NCBI GenBank assembly: GCA_007121115.1
Contig: SKMI01000240.1
Location: 1 to 36,199 of the forward strand
Length of the DNA: 36,199 bases
Source: Paracoccaceae bacterium
GTDB taxonomy: Bacteria; Pseudomonadota; Alphaproteobacteria; Rhodobacterales; Rhodobacteraceae
Reading direction: 5' to 3'
Of the stretch, positions 21,605-28,547 are shown in pieces. Positions within the stretch are counted from its first letter, which is position 1. Each line of letters opens with the position of its first letter. Both the position numbers and the translations under genes were made by a program. Below the pieces are notes generated by a model. The model was not told the DNA's origin. It made no database searches and saw nothing but the letters and a program-made list of their open reading frames with translations.

Positions 21605-22732
21605 TCAGGCCCTCCGTGAGGGGATCTTGCGGGTGCCGACGATGGACAGGCCATAGCCGTCCAGCCCCACCACCTTCGGTGTGGCCGAGTTGGTCAGCAG
21701 GATCAACTCCTGCAGCCCCAGCGACGACAGGATCTGCGCGCCCAGCCCGTATTGCCGCAGGGTCTGGGGCGAGGCGCTCTCGCCGCTCGTCATCTTCATC
21801 GCCGTATCGCGCAGGAGCACCAGCACGCCGCGCCCTTCCTCGGCGATCAGCTCCATGGCGTCGGTGAATTCATTTGCACGCCCCGGCCCGCCGATCCCCA
21901 CCATGTCCAGCAGCGGATCGAAGGCGTGCATCCGGACCGGCACCGGCGCCTCGCCCGCCACATCGCCCTTGATCAGCACAACATGCTCGGCGCCATGGGT
22001 GGTGTCGGCATAGATGCGCAGGGTCCAGTCGCCGCCGAATTCGGACGTGATCTGCCGCTCCTCGATCACCCGGACAAGGTTGTCATGGCGGCGGCGATAG
22101 GCGATGAGGTCGCTGATGGTGCCGATCTTCAGCCCGTGTTTCTGGGCAAAGGCCACCAGATCCGGCAGCCGCGCCATGGAGCCGTCCTCGTTCATGATCT
22201 CGCAGATCACGCCGGATGCGTTCAGCCCCGCCAGCCGGGCAACGTCCACCGCCGCCTCGGTATGGCCCGCGCGGACCAGCACGCCGCCCTCGCGCGCGCG
22301 CAGGGGAAAGACATGGCCCGGCGTGGCGATATCCTCGGCCCCCTTGCCCGGGTCGATGGCCACGGCCACCGTGCGCGCCCGGTCATGGGCGGAAATGCCG
22401 GTGGAGACACCTTCGCGCGCCTCGATTGACACCGTGAAGGCGGTTTCATGGCGCGAAGAGTTGCTGGACGCCATCAGCGGCAGGCCCAGCGCATCGATCC
22501 GCTCGCCGGGGAGTGCCAGACAGATCAACCCACGCCCATGAGCGGCCATGAAGTTGATCGCCTCGGGCGTGGCCATCTGCGCGGGGATGACCAGATCGCC
22601 CTCGTTCTCGCGGTCCTCGTGATCGACAAGGATGAACATCCGCCCGTTGCGGGCATCCTCGATGATCTCCTCCAGCGGCGAGATGGCATCGCGCCAATCA
22701 TCCTCGACCGGGCCGGGTGTTTCGAAACGCAT
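21605..22732 (-). CDS. ribB: RibB-X: DHBP synthase fused to degenerate GTP cyclohydrolase II domain
   Basis: Makes 3,4-dihydroxy-2-butanone 4-phosphate from ribulose 5-phosphate for riboflavin. The ORF track starts at 22915; the family start is MRFETPGPVEDDW at 22732, behind GGAGG six bases upstream, giving 375 residues. The N-terminal domain (about 15-215) is intact: VDHEDRENEGDLVIPAQ, STGISAHDRA, TPGHVFPLRA and RAGHTEAAVD. The C-terminal domain resembles GTP cyclohydrolase II, but the three zinc cysteines are absent: the region reads VRMHAFDPLLDMVGIG. It is thus probably inactive for GTP cleavage, as known for the RibBX class of alphaproteobacteria, so a separate RibA must exist. It is first of ribBX-ribH-nusB. 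Confidence 0.92.
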   Translation of the reverse strand: MRFETPGPVEDDWRDAISPLEEIIEDARNGRMFILVDHEDRENEGDLVIPAQMATPEAINFMAAHGRGLICLALPGERIDALGLPLMASSNSSRHETAFTVSIEAREGVSTGISAHDRARTVAVAIDPGKGAEDIATPGHVFPLRAREGGVLVRAGHTEAAVDVARLAGLNASGVICEIMNEDGSMARLPDLVAFAQKHGLKIGTISDLIAYRRRHDNLVRVIEERQITSEFGGDWTLRIYADTTHGAEHVVLIKGDVAGEAPVPVRMHAFDPLLDMVGIGGPGRANEFTDAMELIAEEGRGVLVLLRDTAMKMTSGESASPQTLRQYGLGAQILSSLGLQELILLTNSATPKVVGLDGYGLSIVGTRKIPSRRA

Positions 22733-22836
22733 GGCGCACCTCCGGGGCTTCGCGTGCCAGATAGACCATCGCGCGGGCGGGGGAAAGGGTGCGGACGCGC
22801 CGCACAGACCCTGTGCGCGCAGCCCGGGGTCGCGCC

Positions 22837-23613
22837 TCAGCGCCCCTCGAATTCCGCCGGGCGCTTTTCCAGAAACGCCATCACGCCTTCGCGAAAATCG
22901 CGCGACCGACCGCAATCGCCCTGCGCCTCGGCCTCGCGGGCAAGCTGGCCGTCCAGATCGCTGGACATGGAGGCCCGCAGAAGCTTGCGGACACGGCCAT
23001 AGGCCACGGTCGGCCCCTCGGCCAGCGTGCGTGCCCGCGCGCGCCAGACCGCGTCGAATGCGTCGTCGGCCACCGCCTCCCAGATCATGCCCCAGTCAGC
23101 GGCGCGGCGCGCCTCGATCCGCTCGGCGAACAGCATGGCCCCCATGGCGCGGGCAAACCCCACCTGCCGGGGCAGCCAGTAGGTGCCACCCGCATCGGGG
23201 ACCAGCCCGATCCGGCTGAAGGCCTGCACGAAGGCCGCGCTCTCGGCGGCGATCACCACATCCGCCGCCAGCGCCAGATTCGCCCCCGCCCCGGCGGCCG
23301 CACCGTTGACCGCGGCCAGCACCGGCGCCGGGCAGTCCCAGATCGCGCGCAATAGCGGCTCGTATTCCTCGCGCAGGACACGCTCCAGATCGAGGTCGGT
23401 CACATCCGCCTCCTGGCCCAGATCCTGCCCCGAACAGAACGCCCGCCCCGCCCCGGTCAGCACCACACAGCGCGCCCGCGCGCCCTCTTCGCGCAGTGCG
23501 GCGCGCAACTCGGCCCGCATCTGCGCGTCAAGCGCATTCATCACCTCGGGGCGGTGCAGCGTGATCACCACCACGTCGCCGTCCCAGTCGACCCGCAGGG
23601 TCACATACTCCAT
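22837..23613 (-). CDS. PaaG-like enoyl-CoA hydratase/isomerase
   Basis: Crotonase-fold acyl-CoA enzyme of 258 residues from the ATG at 23613 (MEYVTLRVDWDGDVV); the ORF track adds 25 upstream codons with no family similarity. Oxyanion-hole segments are GRAFCSGQDLG near 57-66 and AAVNGAAAGAGANLALAADVV near 100-120. Asp140 in GLVPDAGGTYWLPRQ matches the PaaG catalytic aspartate, and glutamate is missing from the hydratase position, so isomerase (ring-1,2-epoxyphenylacetyl-CoA type) fits better than hydratase. No other phenylacetate gene is in the window, so the substrate is open. It ends 104 nt before ribBX; no terminator was obvious between them. Confidence 0.85.
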   Translation of the reverse strand: MEYVTLRVDWDGDVVVITLHRPEVMNALDAQMRAELRAALREEGARARCVVLTGAGRAFCSGQDLGQEADVTDLDLERVLREEYEPLLRAIWDCPAPVLAAVNGAAAGAGANLALAADVVIAAESAAFVQAFSRIGLVPDAGGTYWLPRQVGFARAMGAMLFAERIEARRAADWGMIWEAVADDAFDAVWRARARTLAEGPTVAYGRVRKLLRASMSSDLDGQLAREAEAQGDCGRSRDFREGVMAFLEKRPAEFEGR

Positions 23614-23716
23614 GCCAACGCCCTTTCCCGCTGCCGCCTGCATCCGGCGACACCATAACCACGCCCAAGGCCGAGGCGAAAGCCGCACCCTGCGTCACAC
23701 CGTCCCCTGCCATCAT

Positions 23717-23733
23717 CATCTGTGCAAAAATAT
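23717..23733 (-). repeat. 17-nt gene-end motif, copy A
   Basis: On the minus strand this reads TATTTTTGCACAGATGA, downstream of the ccmH stop and two hairpins. It matches TATTTTCAGCAAGATGA near 33380 at the ends (TATTTT, five variable bases, AGATGA). I recall closely similar sequences at many gene ends in Rhodobacteraceae. Confidence 0.5.
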
Positions 23734-23748
23734 CCTCGGGGGGTGAAT

Positions 23749-23785
23749 GGCCCGGAACGGGCCAGAGGGGGGCAGACAGCCCCCC
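23749..23785 (-). terminator. Double hairpin after the ccmF-ccmH unit
   Basis: Two perfect stems in series just after ccmH: GGGGGGC-AGACA-GCCCCCC (23767-23785, 7 bp, 5-nt loop) and GGCCCG-GAA-CGGGCC (23749-23763, 6 bp, 3-nt loop). On the minus strand they are followed after about 15 nt by GATATTTTTGC. The U-run is detached from the stems, so classical Rho-independent action is plausible but not textbook. The remaining sequence to 23614 shows no gene. Confidence 0.6.
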
Positions 23786-23801
23786 TTACCCGGTCTCGGC
23801 T

Positions 23802-24284
23802 TCAGCCACGCTCCCGCAGGAGCGCGTCGAGCCGAGCGCGCTCTTCCTCGGACAGATCATCCGCGCCGATCTCGGGCGCGCCTTCACGGCGGCGCAGGTA
23901 GACACCGGCGGCAATCAGCGCCAGCATCAGCATGGCCGGCGCGCTGATCCACAGGATCAAGTTGGCGCCGTCAGTGGTGGGGCGCAGCAACACGAACTCG
24001 CCGTAGCGCTCGACCACGAAAGCCAGCACCTCCGCGTCGGTATCCCCTTCCTCGATCCGTTCGCGCACCAGCAGCCGCATGTCACGGGCCAGATCGGCGT
24101 TCGATTCGTCGATGCTCTCGTTGCGGCAGACCATGCAGCGCAGATCGGCCGACAGCGCCCGCGCCCGCGCTTCCAGCGCCGGGTCGTCCAGGATCTCGTC
24201 CGGCTGCGGCCCCGCCACCGCCGGAGCCCCGGTCAGTGCAAGCGCCAGCATCAGCGCCGCGCCCCATGCCCGCAGCCCGCTCAT
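23802..24284 (-). CDS. ccmH: Cytochrome c-type biogenesis protein CcmH
   Basis: Membrane-anchored thiol-disulfide protein that reduces or presents apocytochrome c haem-binding cysteines to the CcmF lyase. The 160-residue product has a signal peptide ([24 protein letters not shown]), the active motif [11 protein letters not shown] with Cys50 and Cys53, and one membrane helix at about 108-128. A short charged cytoplasmic tail follows ([15 protein letters not shown]). The length and the single LRCxxC domain match the short CcmH (CycL/Ccl2) type; the TPR part found fused in E. coli CcmH is absent here. The ATG overlaps the ccmF stop by 4 nt. Confidence 0.95.
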   Translation of the reverse strand: MSGLRAWGAALMLALALTGAPAVAGPQPDEILDDPALEARARALSADLRCMVCRNESIDESNADLARDMRLLVRERIEEGDTDAEVLAFVVERYGEFVLLRPTTDGANLILWISAPAMLMLALIAAGVYLRRREGAPEIGADDLSEEERARLDALLRERG

Positions 24285-26308
24285 TCCGCCGGCACCGTGT
24301 CACTGCGCGGCCTGTCACTGGGCGGCCTGTCACTGGGCGGGCCGTCACCGCGCCGTCCACCGCTCTTGGCCGCCCCCGCCGCCACACGGTAGCGCCGATC
24401 CGTCAGGCTCAGGAGCCCCCCCAGCGCCATCAGCGCGCAGCCGAACCACAACCAGTTGGCAAAGGGCTTCAAGTGCGTGCGGATCGCCCAGCCACCGCCG
24501 TCCTGCGGATCGCCCATGACGACATAAAGGTCATGCGTCAGCCCGTAGCGCAGCCCCACCTGCGTCGTCGGCATCCCGGCGGCGGGATAGATCCGCTTTT
24601 CGGGGCGCACCTGCCCGCTCACGCCATCGTCGCGCTCGAAATCTACGAGCGCCATGGTCGAGGTGAAATTCGGCCCCTGAACCTGCTGCACATCCGTAAG
24701 GGTCAGCTCATAGGCGCCCACACGCCAGGTCTCACCATCACGGACCACGCGGATATCCTCGGTTTCCCAGCCCATGAGGGCCGCCACCGCGAACACCGCG
24801 ACACCCAATCCGGAATGCGCCGTCGCCTTGCCCCAGTCGGCGCGCGGCAGCCGTCCCAGCCGCCGCAACCGCCCCGCAAAGGCGCCGCGCCCGGTGCGCG
24901 ACCACAGGTCCGCGCCCGCGCCCAGCACCACCCAGACCGCCAGCGCCACGCCCACGGGCACCAGCATCGACATGCCGGTCTGCAGGCTCCAGACCAGCGC
25001 ACCCATGGCGACCGAAAACACCGCCAGCCCGGCAAGCGGCCGCGCCGTGCGCGTCAGGTTGCCGCGCTTCCACGGCAGCATGGCGCCGATGGGAAGCACC
25101 ATCGCCAGCGCGACCATGAAGGGCGTGAAGGCCATGTTGAAGAACGGCGGGCCGACCGAGAGCACCCGGTCGAACAGCATCTCGGCGATGAGCGGCCACA
25201 TGGTGCCGACAAAGACCACGAAGGACGACACCGCCAGCAGCACGTTGTTGACCACCAGTGCCGATTCGCGGCTGACGGTGGAGAAGACGCCCTTCGCCTC
25301 CATCACGTTCGCCCGGGCGGCGAACAACGTCAGCGCGCCGCCCATGAACACGCCCAGGATCATCAGGATGAACACCCCGCGCTCCGGGTCCATGGCGAAC
25401 GCATGGACCGAGGTCAGCAGCCCCGAGCGCACGATGAACGTGCCGATGAGCGAGAACCCGAAGGCCAGGATCGCCAGCAGGATGGTCCAGCTTTTGAGCG
25501 CCTCGCGCTTTTCCACCACGATGGCTGAGTGCAGCAGCGCTGCGGCAAACAGCCATGGCATGAGCGAGGCGTTCTCCACCGGGTCCCAGAACCAGAAGCC
25601 CCCCCAGCCGAGTTCATAATAAGCCCACCACGAGCCCAGCGCGATGCCGATGGTCAGGAACACCCAGGCCGCCAGCGTCCAGGGCCGCACCCAGCGGCCC
25701 CAGGCGGCATCCACCCGCCCCTCGATCAGCGCCGCCACGGCAAAGCTGAACGCCATGCTCAGACCCACATAGCCCAGATAGAGGAACGGCGGGTGGAGGG
25801 CCAATGCCGGGTCCTGCAACAACGGGTTCAGATCGCGCCCGTCAAACGGCGGAAAGGCCATCCGGTCGAACGGGTTCGAGGTGAAGATGGTAAAGGCCAT
25901 GAAGGCCGCGGTGATCGAGGATTGCACCGCCAGCACGCGGGCCTGCAACGTGGCCGGCAGATTCGACCCGAACCACGCCGCCGAGGCCCCGAACAGCGTC
26001 AGGATCAGGATCCACAGCAGCATGGACCCTTCGTGATTCCCCCACACACCCGAAATCTTGTAGATCAGCGGCTTCGCGGTGTGCGAATTCGCCACCACCA
26101 GTTGCACCGAAAAATCCGAGGTCACGAAGGCCCAGGTCAGCGCCAGGAAACTGATGGCGACCAGGAAAAACTGCGCCGAGGCCATGGGCCGCCCCACCGC
26201 CATCCAGTCCGACCAGCCCTTGTGAGCGCCCACCAGCGGCACCAGGGATTGCGCGAGCGCCACCGCGAAGGCGAGGATCAGCGCGAAATGTCCGATTTCC
26301 ACGATCAT
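24281..26308 (-). CDS. ccmF: Haem lyase CcmF
   Basis: Multi-spanning inner-membrane protein that attaches haem to apocytochrome c. The 675-residue product starts [20 protein letters not shown] and has the tryptophan-rich [19 protein letters not shown] motif of the haem-handling superfamily near residue 235. Conserved periplasmic His regions are visible ([27 protein letters not shown] and [12 protein letters not shown]). About 15 membrane helices are predicted. The C-terminal 20 residues are a repetitive polar tail ([15 protein letters not shown]) encoded by a 15-nt tandem repeat. No Shine-Dalgarno is seen; a good promoter directly abuts the ATG. ccmE, often next to ccmF, is not here. Confidence 0.96.
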   Translation of the reverse strand: MIVEIGHFALILAFAVALAQSLVPLVGAHKGWSDWMAVGRPMASAQFFLVAISFLALTWAFVTSDFSVQLVVANSHTAKPLIYKISGVWGNHEGSMLLWILILTLFGASAAWFGSNLPATLQARVLAVQSSITAAFMAFTIFTSNPFDRMAFPPFDGRDLNPLLQDPALALHPPFLYLGYVGLSMAFSFAVAALIEGRVDAAWGRWVRPWTLAAWVFLTIGIALGSWWAYYELGWGGFWFWDPVENASLMPWLFAAALLHSAIVVEKREALKSWTILLAILAFGFSLIGTFIVRSGLLTSVHAFAMDPERGVFILMILGVFMGGALTLFAARANVMEAKGVFSTVSRESALVVNNVLLAVSSFVVFVGTMWPLIAEMLFDRVLSVGPPFFNMAFTPFMVALAMVLPIGAMLPWKRGNLTRTARPLAGLAVFSVAMGALVWSLQTGMSMLVPVGVALAVWVVLGAGADLWSRTGRGAFAGRLRRLGRLPRADWGKATAHSGLGVAVFAVAALMGWETEDIRVVRDGETWRVGAYELTLTDVQQVQGPNFTSTMALVDFERDDGVSGQVRPEKRIYPAAGMPTTQVGLRYGLTHDLYVVMGDPQDGGGWAIRTHLKPFANWLWFGCALMALGGLLSLTDRRYRVAAGAAKSGGRRGDGPPSDRPPSDRPRSDTVPAE
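24298..24342. repeat. 15-nt tandem repeat in the 3' end of ccmF
   Basis: Three units close to TGTCACTGGGCGGCC in a row (24298-24312, 24313-24327, 24328-24342), the first and third with one or two differences, followed by a degenerate fourth unit to 24357. In ccmF they encode SDRPP-type pentapeptides at the extreme C-terminus. The unit length is a multiple of three, so copy-number change would keep the frame. Confidence 0.85.
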
Positions 26309-26314
26309 GGCGGA

Positions 26315-26342
26315 GTTATATGCCAGTTTCTCCCAGTGGCAA
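26315..26342 (-). promoter_or_regulatory. Promoter abutting the ccmF start codon
   Basis: On the minus strand TTGCCA (26342-26337), a 16-nt spacer and TATAAC (26320-26315) lie so that transcription would begin at or next to the A of the ccmF ATG (26308). It is among the best sigma70-like matches in the window. With no ribosome-binding site before the ATG, this predicts a leaderless transcript. Confidence 0.55.
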
Positions 26343-26436
26343 ACTGCATCATGCGGTCGCAGTCACCGGCGGCGCTCACAGTTCGGTCAGCAGCAGGCCG
26401 CCGGGCGGATCAGCCCGTTCCGGCGCAATGCGCAGG

Positions 26437-26485
26437 AAAAGCGCCCCCGAGGCGCGCAGGGTGGGTGGGCGCGGCTTGGGGGCGC
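26437..26485 (-). terminator. Rho-independent terminator after the GntR gene
   Basis: On the minus strand, GCGCCCCC pairs perfectly with GGGGGCGC around a long GC-rich loop that can form further pairs, followed at once by TTTTCC. It lies 14 nt after the GntR stop and about 130 nt before ccmF, which isolates ccmF from this regulator. The remaining part of the 191-nt gap has no supported gene. Confidence 0.7.
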
Positions 26486-26499
26486 TTCTGGCGATCCCG

Positions 26500-27153
26500 C
26501 TACAGCCCCGCGCGCTGCGCGCTCATGCTGTCAAGCTTCAGCCGCGTCTCGAAGGCGCGCGAGATGTGGTCCTTCAGCGCCTGATACGCGGCTTCGCCAT
26601 CGCCTGCGGCAATCGCCTCGGTGATGGCGCTGTGTTCGGCCACGGTCTCGCTCGGCCGTCCCTCTGCGGCGATCGAGGTGCTGGCCAGCAGCGCCATGGA
26701 GCGGTGCACCAGATCCAGTTGCTGGACCAGATAGCGGTTGTGCGAGGCCAGGTGGATCTGCTTGTGAAACCGGCGGTTGGCGCGGCTCATGGCCTCGGGG
26801 TCGTCCAGCAGGCGGCGATCCTCCTCGACCATCCCGCGCAGCACGCGCACCTCCTCGGCCGTGGCATGCCGCGCCGCCAGCCGCGCCGCCAACCCTTCCA
26901 GTTCCGCACGCACCACATAAAGCTCCGCCAACTGGTTGTGATCCAGCGAGGCGACAATCAGCGACCGCCCGTCCCGGGTCAGCAGCGACTGCGTTTCCAG
27001 CCGCTGCAACGCCTCGCGGATCGGCGTGCGCGACACGCCGAAGCGTTCCGCAAGTTCCGATTCCACCAGCCGCGCGCCGGGCTTGTAGATGCCCACGTCA
27101 ATGGCATCGAGGATCAGCGAATAGGCGTCGGTCTGGGTCTTGATGTCGCTCAT
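26500..27153 (-). CDS. GntR family regulator, FCD subfamily (first copy)
   Basis: DNA-binding transcription regulator. The ORF track frame adds 19 codons; I start at MSDIKTQTDAYSLILDAIDVG (27153), behind AGGGG, giving 217 residues. The winged helix-turn-helix lies at about 10-75, with the recognition part VESELAERFGVSRTPIREALQRLETQ. The C-terminal FCD ligand domain carries its usual metal-binding-type residues in NRRFHKQIHLASHN, EHSAITEAI and DHISRAFE. FCD regulators mostly sense small organic acids. The effector here is unknown. It is divergent from the nucleotidase gene across 113 nt, and followed by a terminator, so it is a single-gene unit. Confidence 0.92.
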   Translation of the reverse strand: MSDIKTQTDAYSLILDAIDVGIYKPGARLVESELAERFGVSRTPIREALQRLETQSLLTRDGRSLIVASLDHNQLAELYVVRAELEGLAARLAARHATAEEVRVLRGMVEEDRRLLDDPEAMSRANRRFHKQIHLASHNRYLVQQLDLVHRSMALLASTSIAAEGRPSETVAEHSAITEAIAAGDGEAAYQALKDHISRAFETRLKLDSMSAQRAGL

Positions 27154-27230
27154 GGCACCCCTGCGGCTGACTTCAGCGCCACAATGCCCCGCGCAGCCGC
27201 ACAGGTGCAAGCATCAAGATGCGCGCGCGG

Positions 27231-27259
27231 TTGCGCGCCGCCCACCCCCGCGCTACATC
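27231..27259 (+). promoter_or_regulatory. Candidate promoter next to the nucleotidase start
   Basis: TTGCGC, a 17-nt spacer and TACATC, followed by 7 nt and then the ATG at 27267. No Shine-Dalgarno lies between, so a leaderless mRNA is predicted. The -10 is a modest match (3 of 6). A small inverted repeat GCATC-AA-GATGC stands just upstream at 27211-27222. Confidence 0.4.
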
Positions 27260-27266
27260 GCCCACC

Positions 27267-27914
27267 ATGCCCGCAGACCGCTTCACACACGTGCAGACCT
27301 GGGTGTTCGACCTGGACAACACCCTTTACTCGCCGGAAACCCGCCTGTTCGACCAGATCGATCGGCGAATGACCCTCTTCATCATGGAAGCCCTGCGCGT
27401 GGACCGAGGCACCGCCAGCCGCCTGCGCCATCAATACTGGATGGAGCACGGCACCACGCTGGCCGGGCTGATGCGCGAGCATGACATGGCGCCCGGGCAC
27501 TACCTGGAAATGGTTCATGACATAGATTTCTCGGCCCTGACCCCCGACCCGGACCTGCGCGCCCGGATCGGCGCCCTGCCCGGTCGGCGCGTCGTCTACA
27601 CGAACGGCTCCGGCCCATACGCCGAGCGGGTGCTGGAAGGGCGCGGGCTTTCGGGCCTGTTCGATGCGGTCTATGGCGTCGAGCACGCGGGCTATCGCCC
27701 CAAGCCCGAGCGCGCGGCGTTCGAGGCGGTCTTTGCGATCGACGCCATCGACCCCGGCGCCGCGGCGATGTTCGAGGACGACCCGCGCAACCTGGCCGCG
27801 CCCCATGCCATGGGGATGCGCACCGTCCATGTGGCGCCCGAACCCCACGCCGCCCCGCATATCGAGCACCACACTGACGATCTGGGCGGCTTTCTGTCGC
27901 AACTGCTGCGCTGA
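27267..27914 (+). CDS. HAD-family pyrimidine 5'-nucleotidase
   Basis: Cytoplasmic phosphatase of the haloacid dehalogenase superfamily. From the ATG at 27267 it is 215 residues (MPADRFTHVQTWVFDLDNTLY). Motif I is FDLDNTLY with nucleophile Asp15 and Asp17. Motif II is VVYTNGSGPYA, motif III lies in YRPKPE, and motif IV is MFEDDPRNLAAPHAMGM. This arrangement matches the bacterial/yeast pyrimidine 5'-nucleotidase group (SDT1-like), which removes phosphate from nucleoside monophosphates; the substrate is inference. The ORF track begins 16 codons earlier without family support. There is no Shine-Dalgarno before the chosen ATG. It is divergent from the GntR gene. Confidence 0.85.
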   Translation: MPADRFTHVQTWVFDLDNTLYSPETRLFDQIDRRMTLFIMEALRVDRGTASRLRHQYWMEHGTTLAGLMREHDMAPGHYLEMVHDIDFSALTPDPDLRARIGALPGRRVVYTNGSGPYAERVLEGRGLSGLFDAVYGVEHAGYRPKPERAAFEAVFAIDAIDPGAAAMFEDDPRNLAAPHAMGMRTVHVAPEPHAAPHIEHHTDDLGGFLSQLLR

Positions 27915-27991
27915 GGGGCATATTGCCGCAGCCCCCGCCGCCGTGGCATAAGAGCCGGGACGCGCGCGATATGGATGCAAAGGAGCCTGCC

Positions 27992-28183
27992 ATGGCCAAG
28001 ACCACCCCCCGCCCCGCCCCGCAACGCGAGCCCGAACCCTGGGGCATCTGGATCGCCGTTCTGGTCGCTGTCCTGCTGATCGTCGGAAGCCTGGCCTTCG
28101 GTGGGCTGGCCGGGCTGACGATTCTGGGGCTGGTTCTGACTTTCGTTGTGCTGGCGGTGATGACGCGCGTGGTGCTGGGCTGA
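27992..28183 (+). CDS. Small two-helix membrane protein, first of a tandem pair
   Basis: The ORF track frame starts at 27926 region upstream, but the ATG at 27992 has AAAGGAG six bases before it, so I start there: 63 residues, MAKTTPRPAPQREPEPWGIW. A short basic, proline-rich head is followed by two hydrophobic helices (about 20-40, IWIAVLVAVLLIVGSLAF, and 43-62, LTILGLVLTFVVLAVMT). It resembles the next gene in layout: EPWGIW here and EPWPIW there, then LV, GLxGL and a second helix ending near MT or MI. No function is known to me. It lies 77 nt after the nucleotidase gene. Confidence 0.75.
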   Translation: MAKTTPRPAPQREPEPWGIWIAVLVAVLLIVGSLAFGGLAGLTILGLVLTFVVLAVMTRVVLG

Positions 28184-28230
28184 CGCACCGCGGCGGCCTG
28201 CGACCTGCGGGCCGCACCCTGCGGCAAACT

Positions 28231-28253
28231 GCCATGCTGCCCCGCAGCATGGC
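28231..28253 (+). terminator. Perfect hairpin between the tandem membrane-protein genes
   Basis: GCCATGCTGC-CCC-GCAGCATGGC, a perfect 10-bp stem with a 3-nt loop, lies in the 109-nt gap between the two small membrane-protein genes. There is no U-tract (GCCTCC follows), so it may act as an RNA stability or partial termination element and not as a full terminator. Confidence 0.45.
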
Positions 28254-28292
28254 GCCTCCTAGGTCCGGGACATGTCCAGAAACGGAGATGCC

Positions 28293-28511
28293 ATGACCGA
28301 CACAACCGAAACCCGCACCGAGACCGCACGCAACCCCCGGCACTGGCGCAACGCCGAAGAGCCCTGGCCGATCTGGGCCGCGTTGCTGGTGTTTCTCAAC
28401 GCCGTGGTGATCGCCTCCATGAACTATGGTCTGCCAGGACTGGTGGCCGTTATGCTGCCCGCCACGGTGATCATGCTCATCCTGGTGCTGATGATCGCCA
28501 CGGGTCGTTAG
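28293..28511 (+). CDS. Small two-helix membrane protein, second of a tandem pair
   Basis: A 72-residue protein from the ATG at 28293, which has GGAG five bases upstream (the ORF track starts seven codons earlier). It begins MTDTTETRTETARNPRHW, a hydrophilic head, then EEPWPIWAALLVFLNAVVIASM and a second helix LPATVIMLILVLMIATG. The layout and the EPWxIWxAxLV segment match the preceding small gene, so the two are probably paralogues by tandem duplication followed by divergence. Function unknown. It lies 36 nt before the UbiH-like gene and may be co-transcribed with it. Confidence 0.75.
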   Translation: MTDTTETRTETARNPRHWRNAEEPWPIWAALLVFLNAVVIASMNYGLPGLVAVMLPATVIMLILVLMIATGR

Positions 28512-28547
28512 AGCTTGGGCGCTGACCACTTGAAAGAAAGCCGGACA

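Noticed and set aside
22733-22836. FMN riboswitch upstream of ribBX
   Set aside because: The gap is only 104 nt and lacks the conserved FMN aptamer segments such as AGGGTGAA near GGTGAAATTCC-like pieces.
26345-26500. Short minus-strand frame ending ...LFLRIAPERADPPGGLLLTEL
   Set aside because: It looks protein-like but has no ATG, GTG or TTG start after the nearest upstream stop, and it contains the terminator hairpin of the GntR gene.
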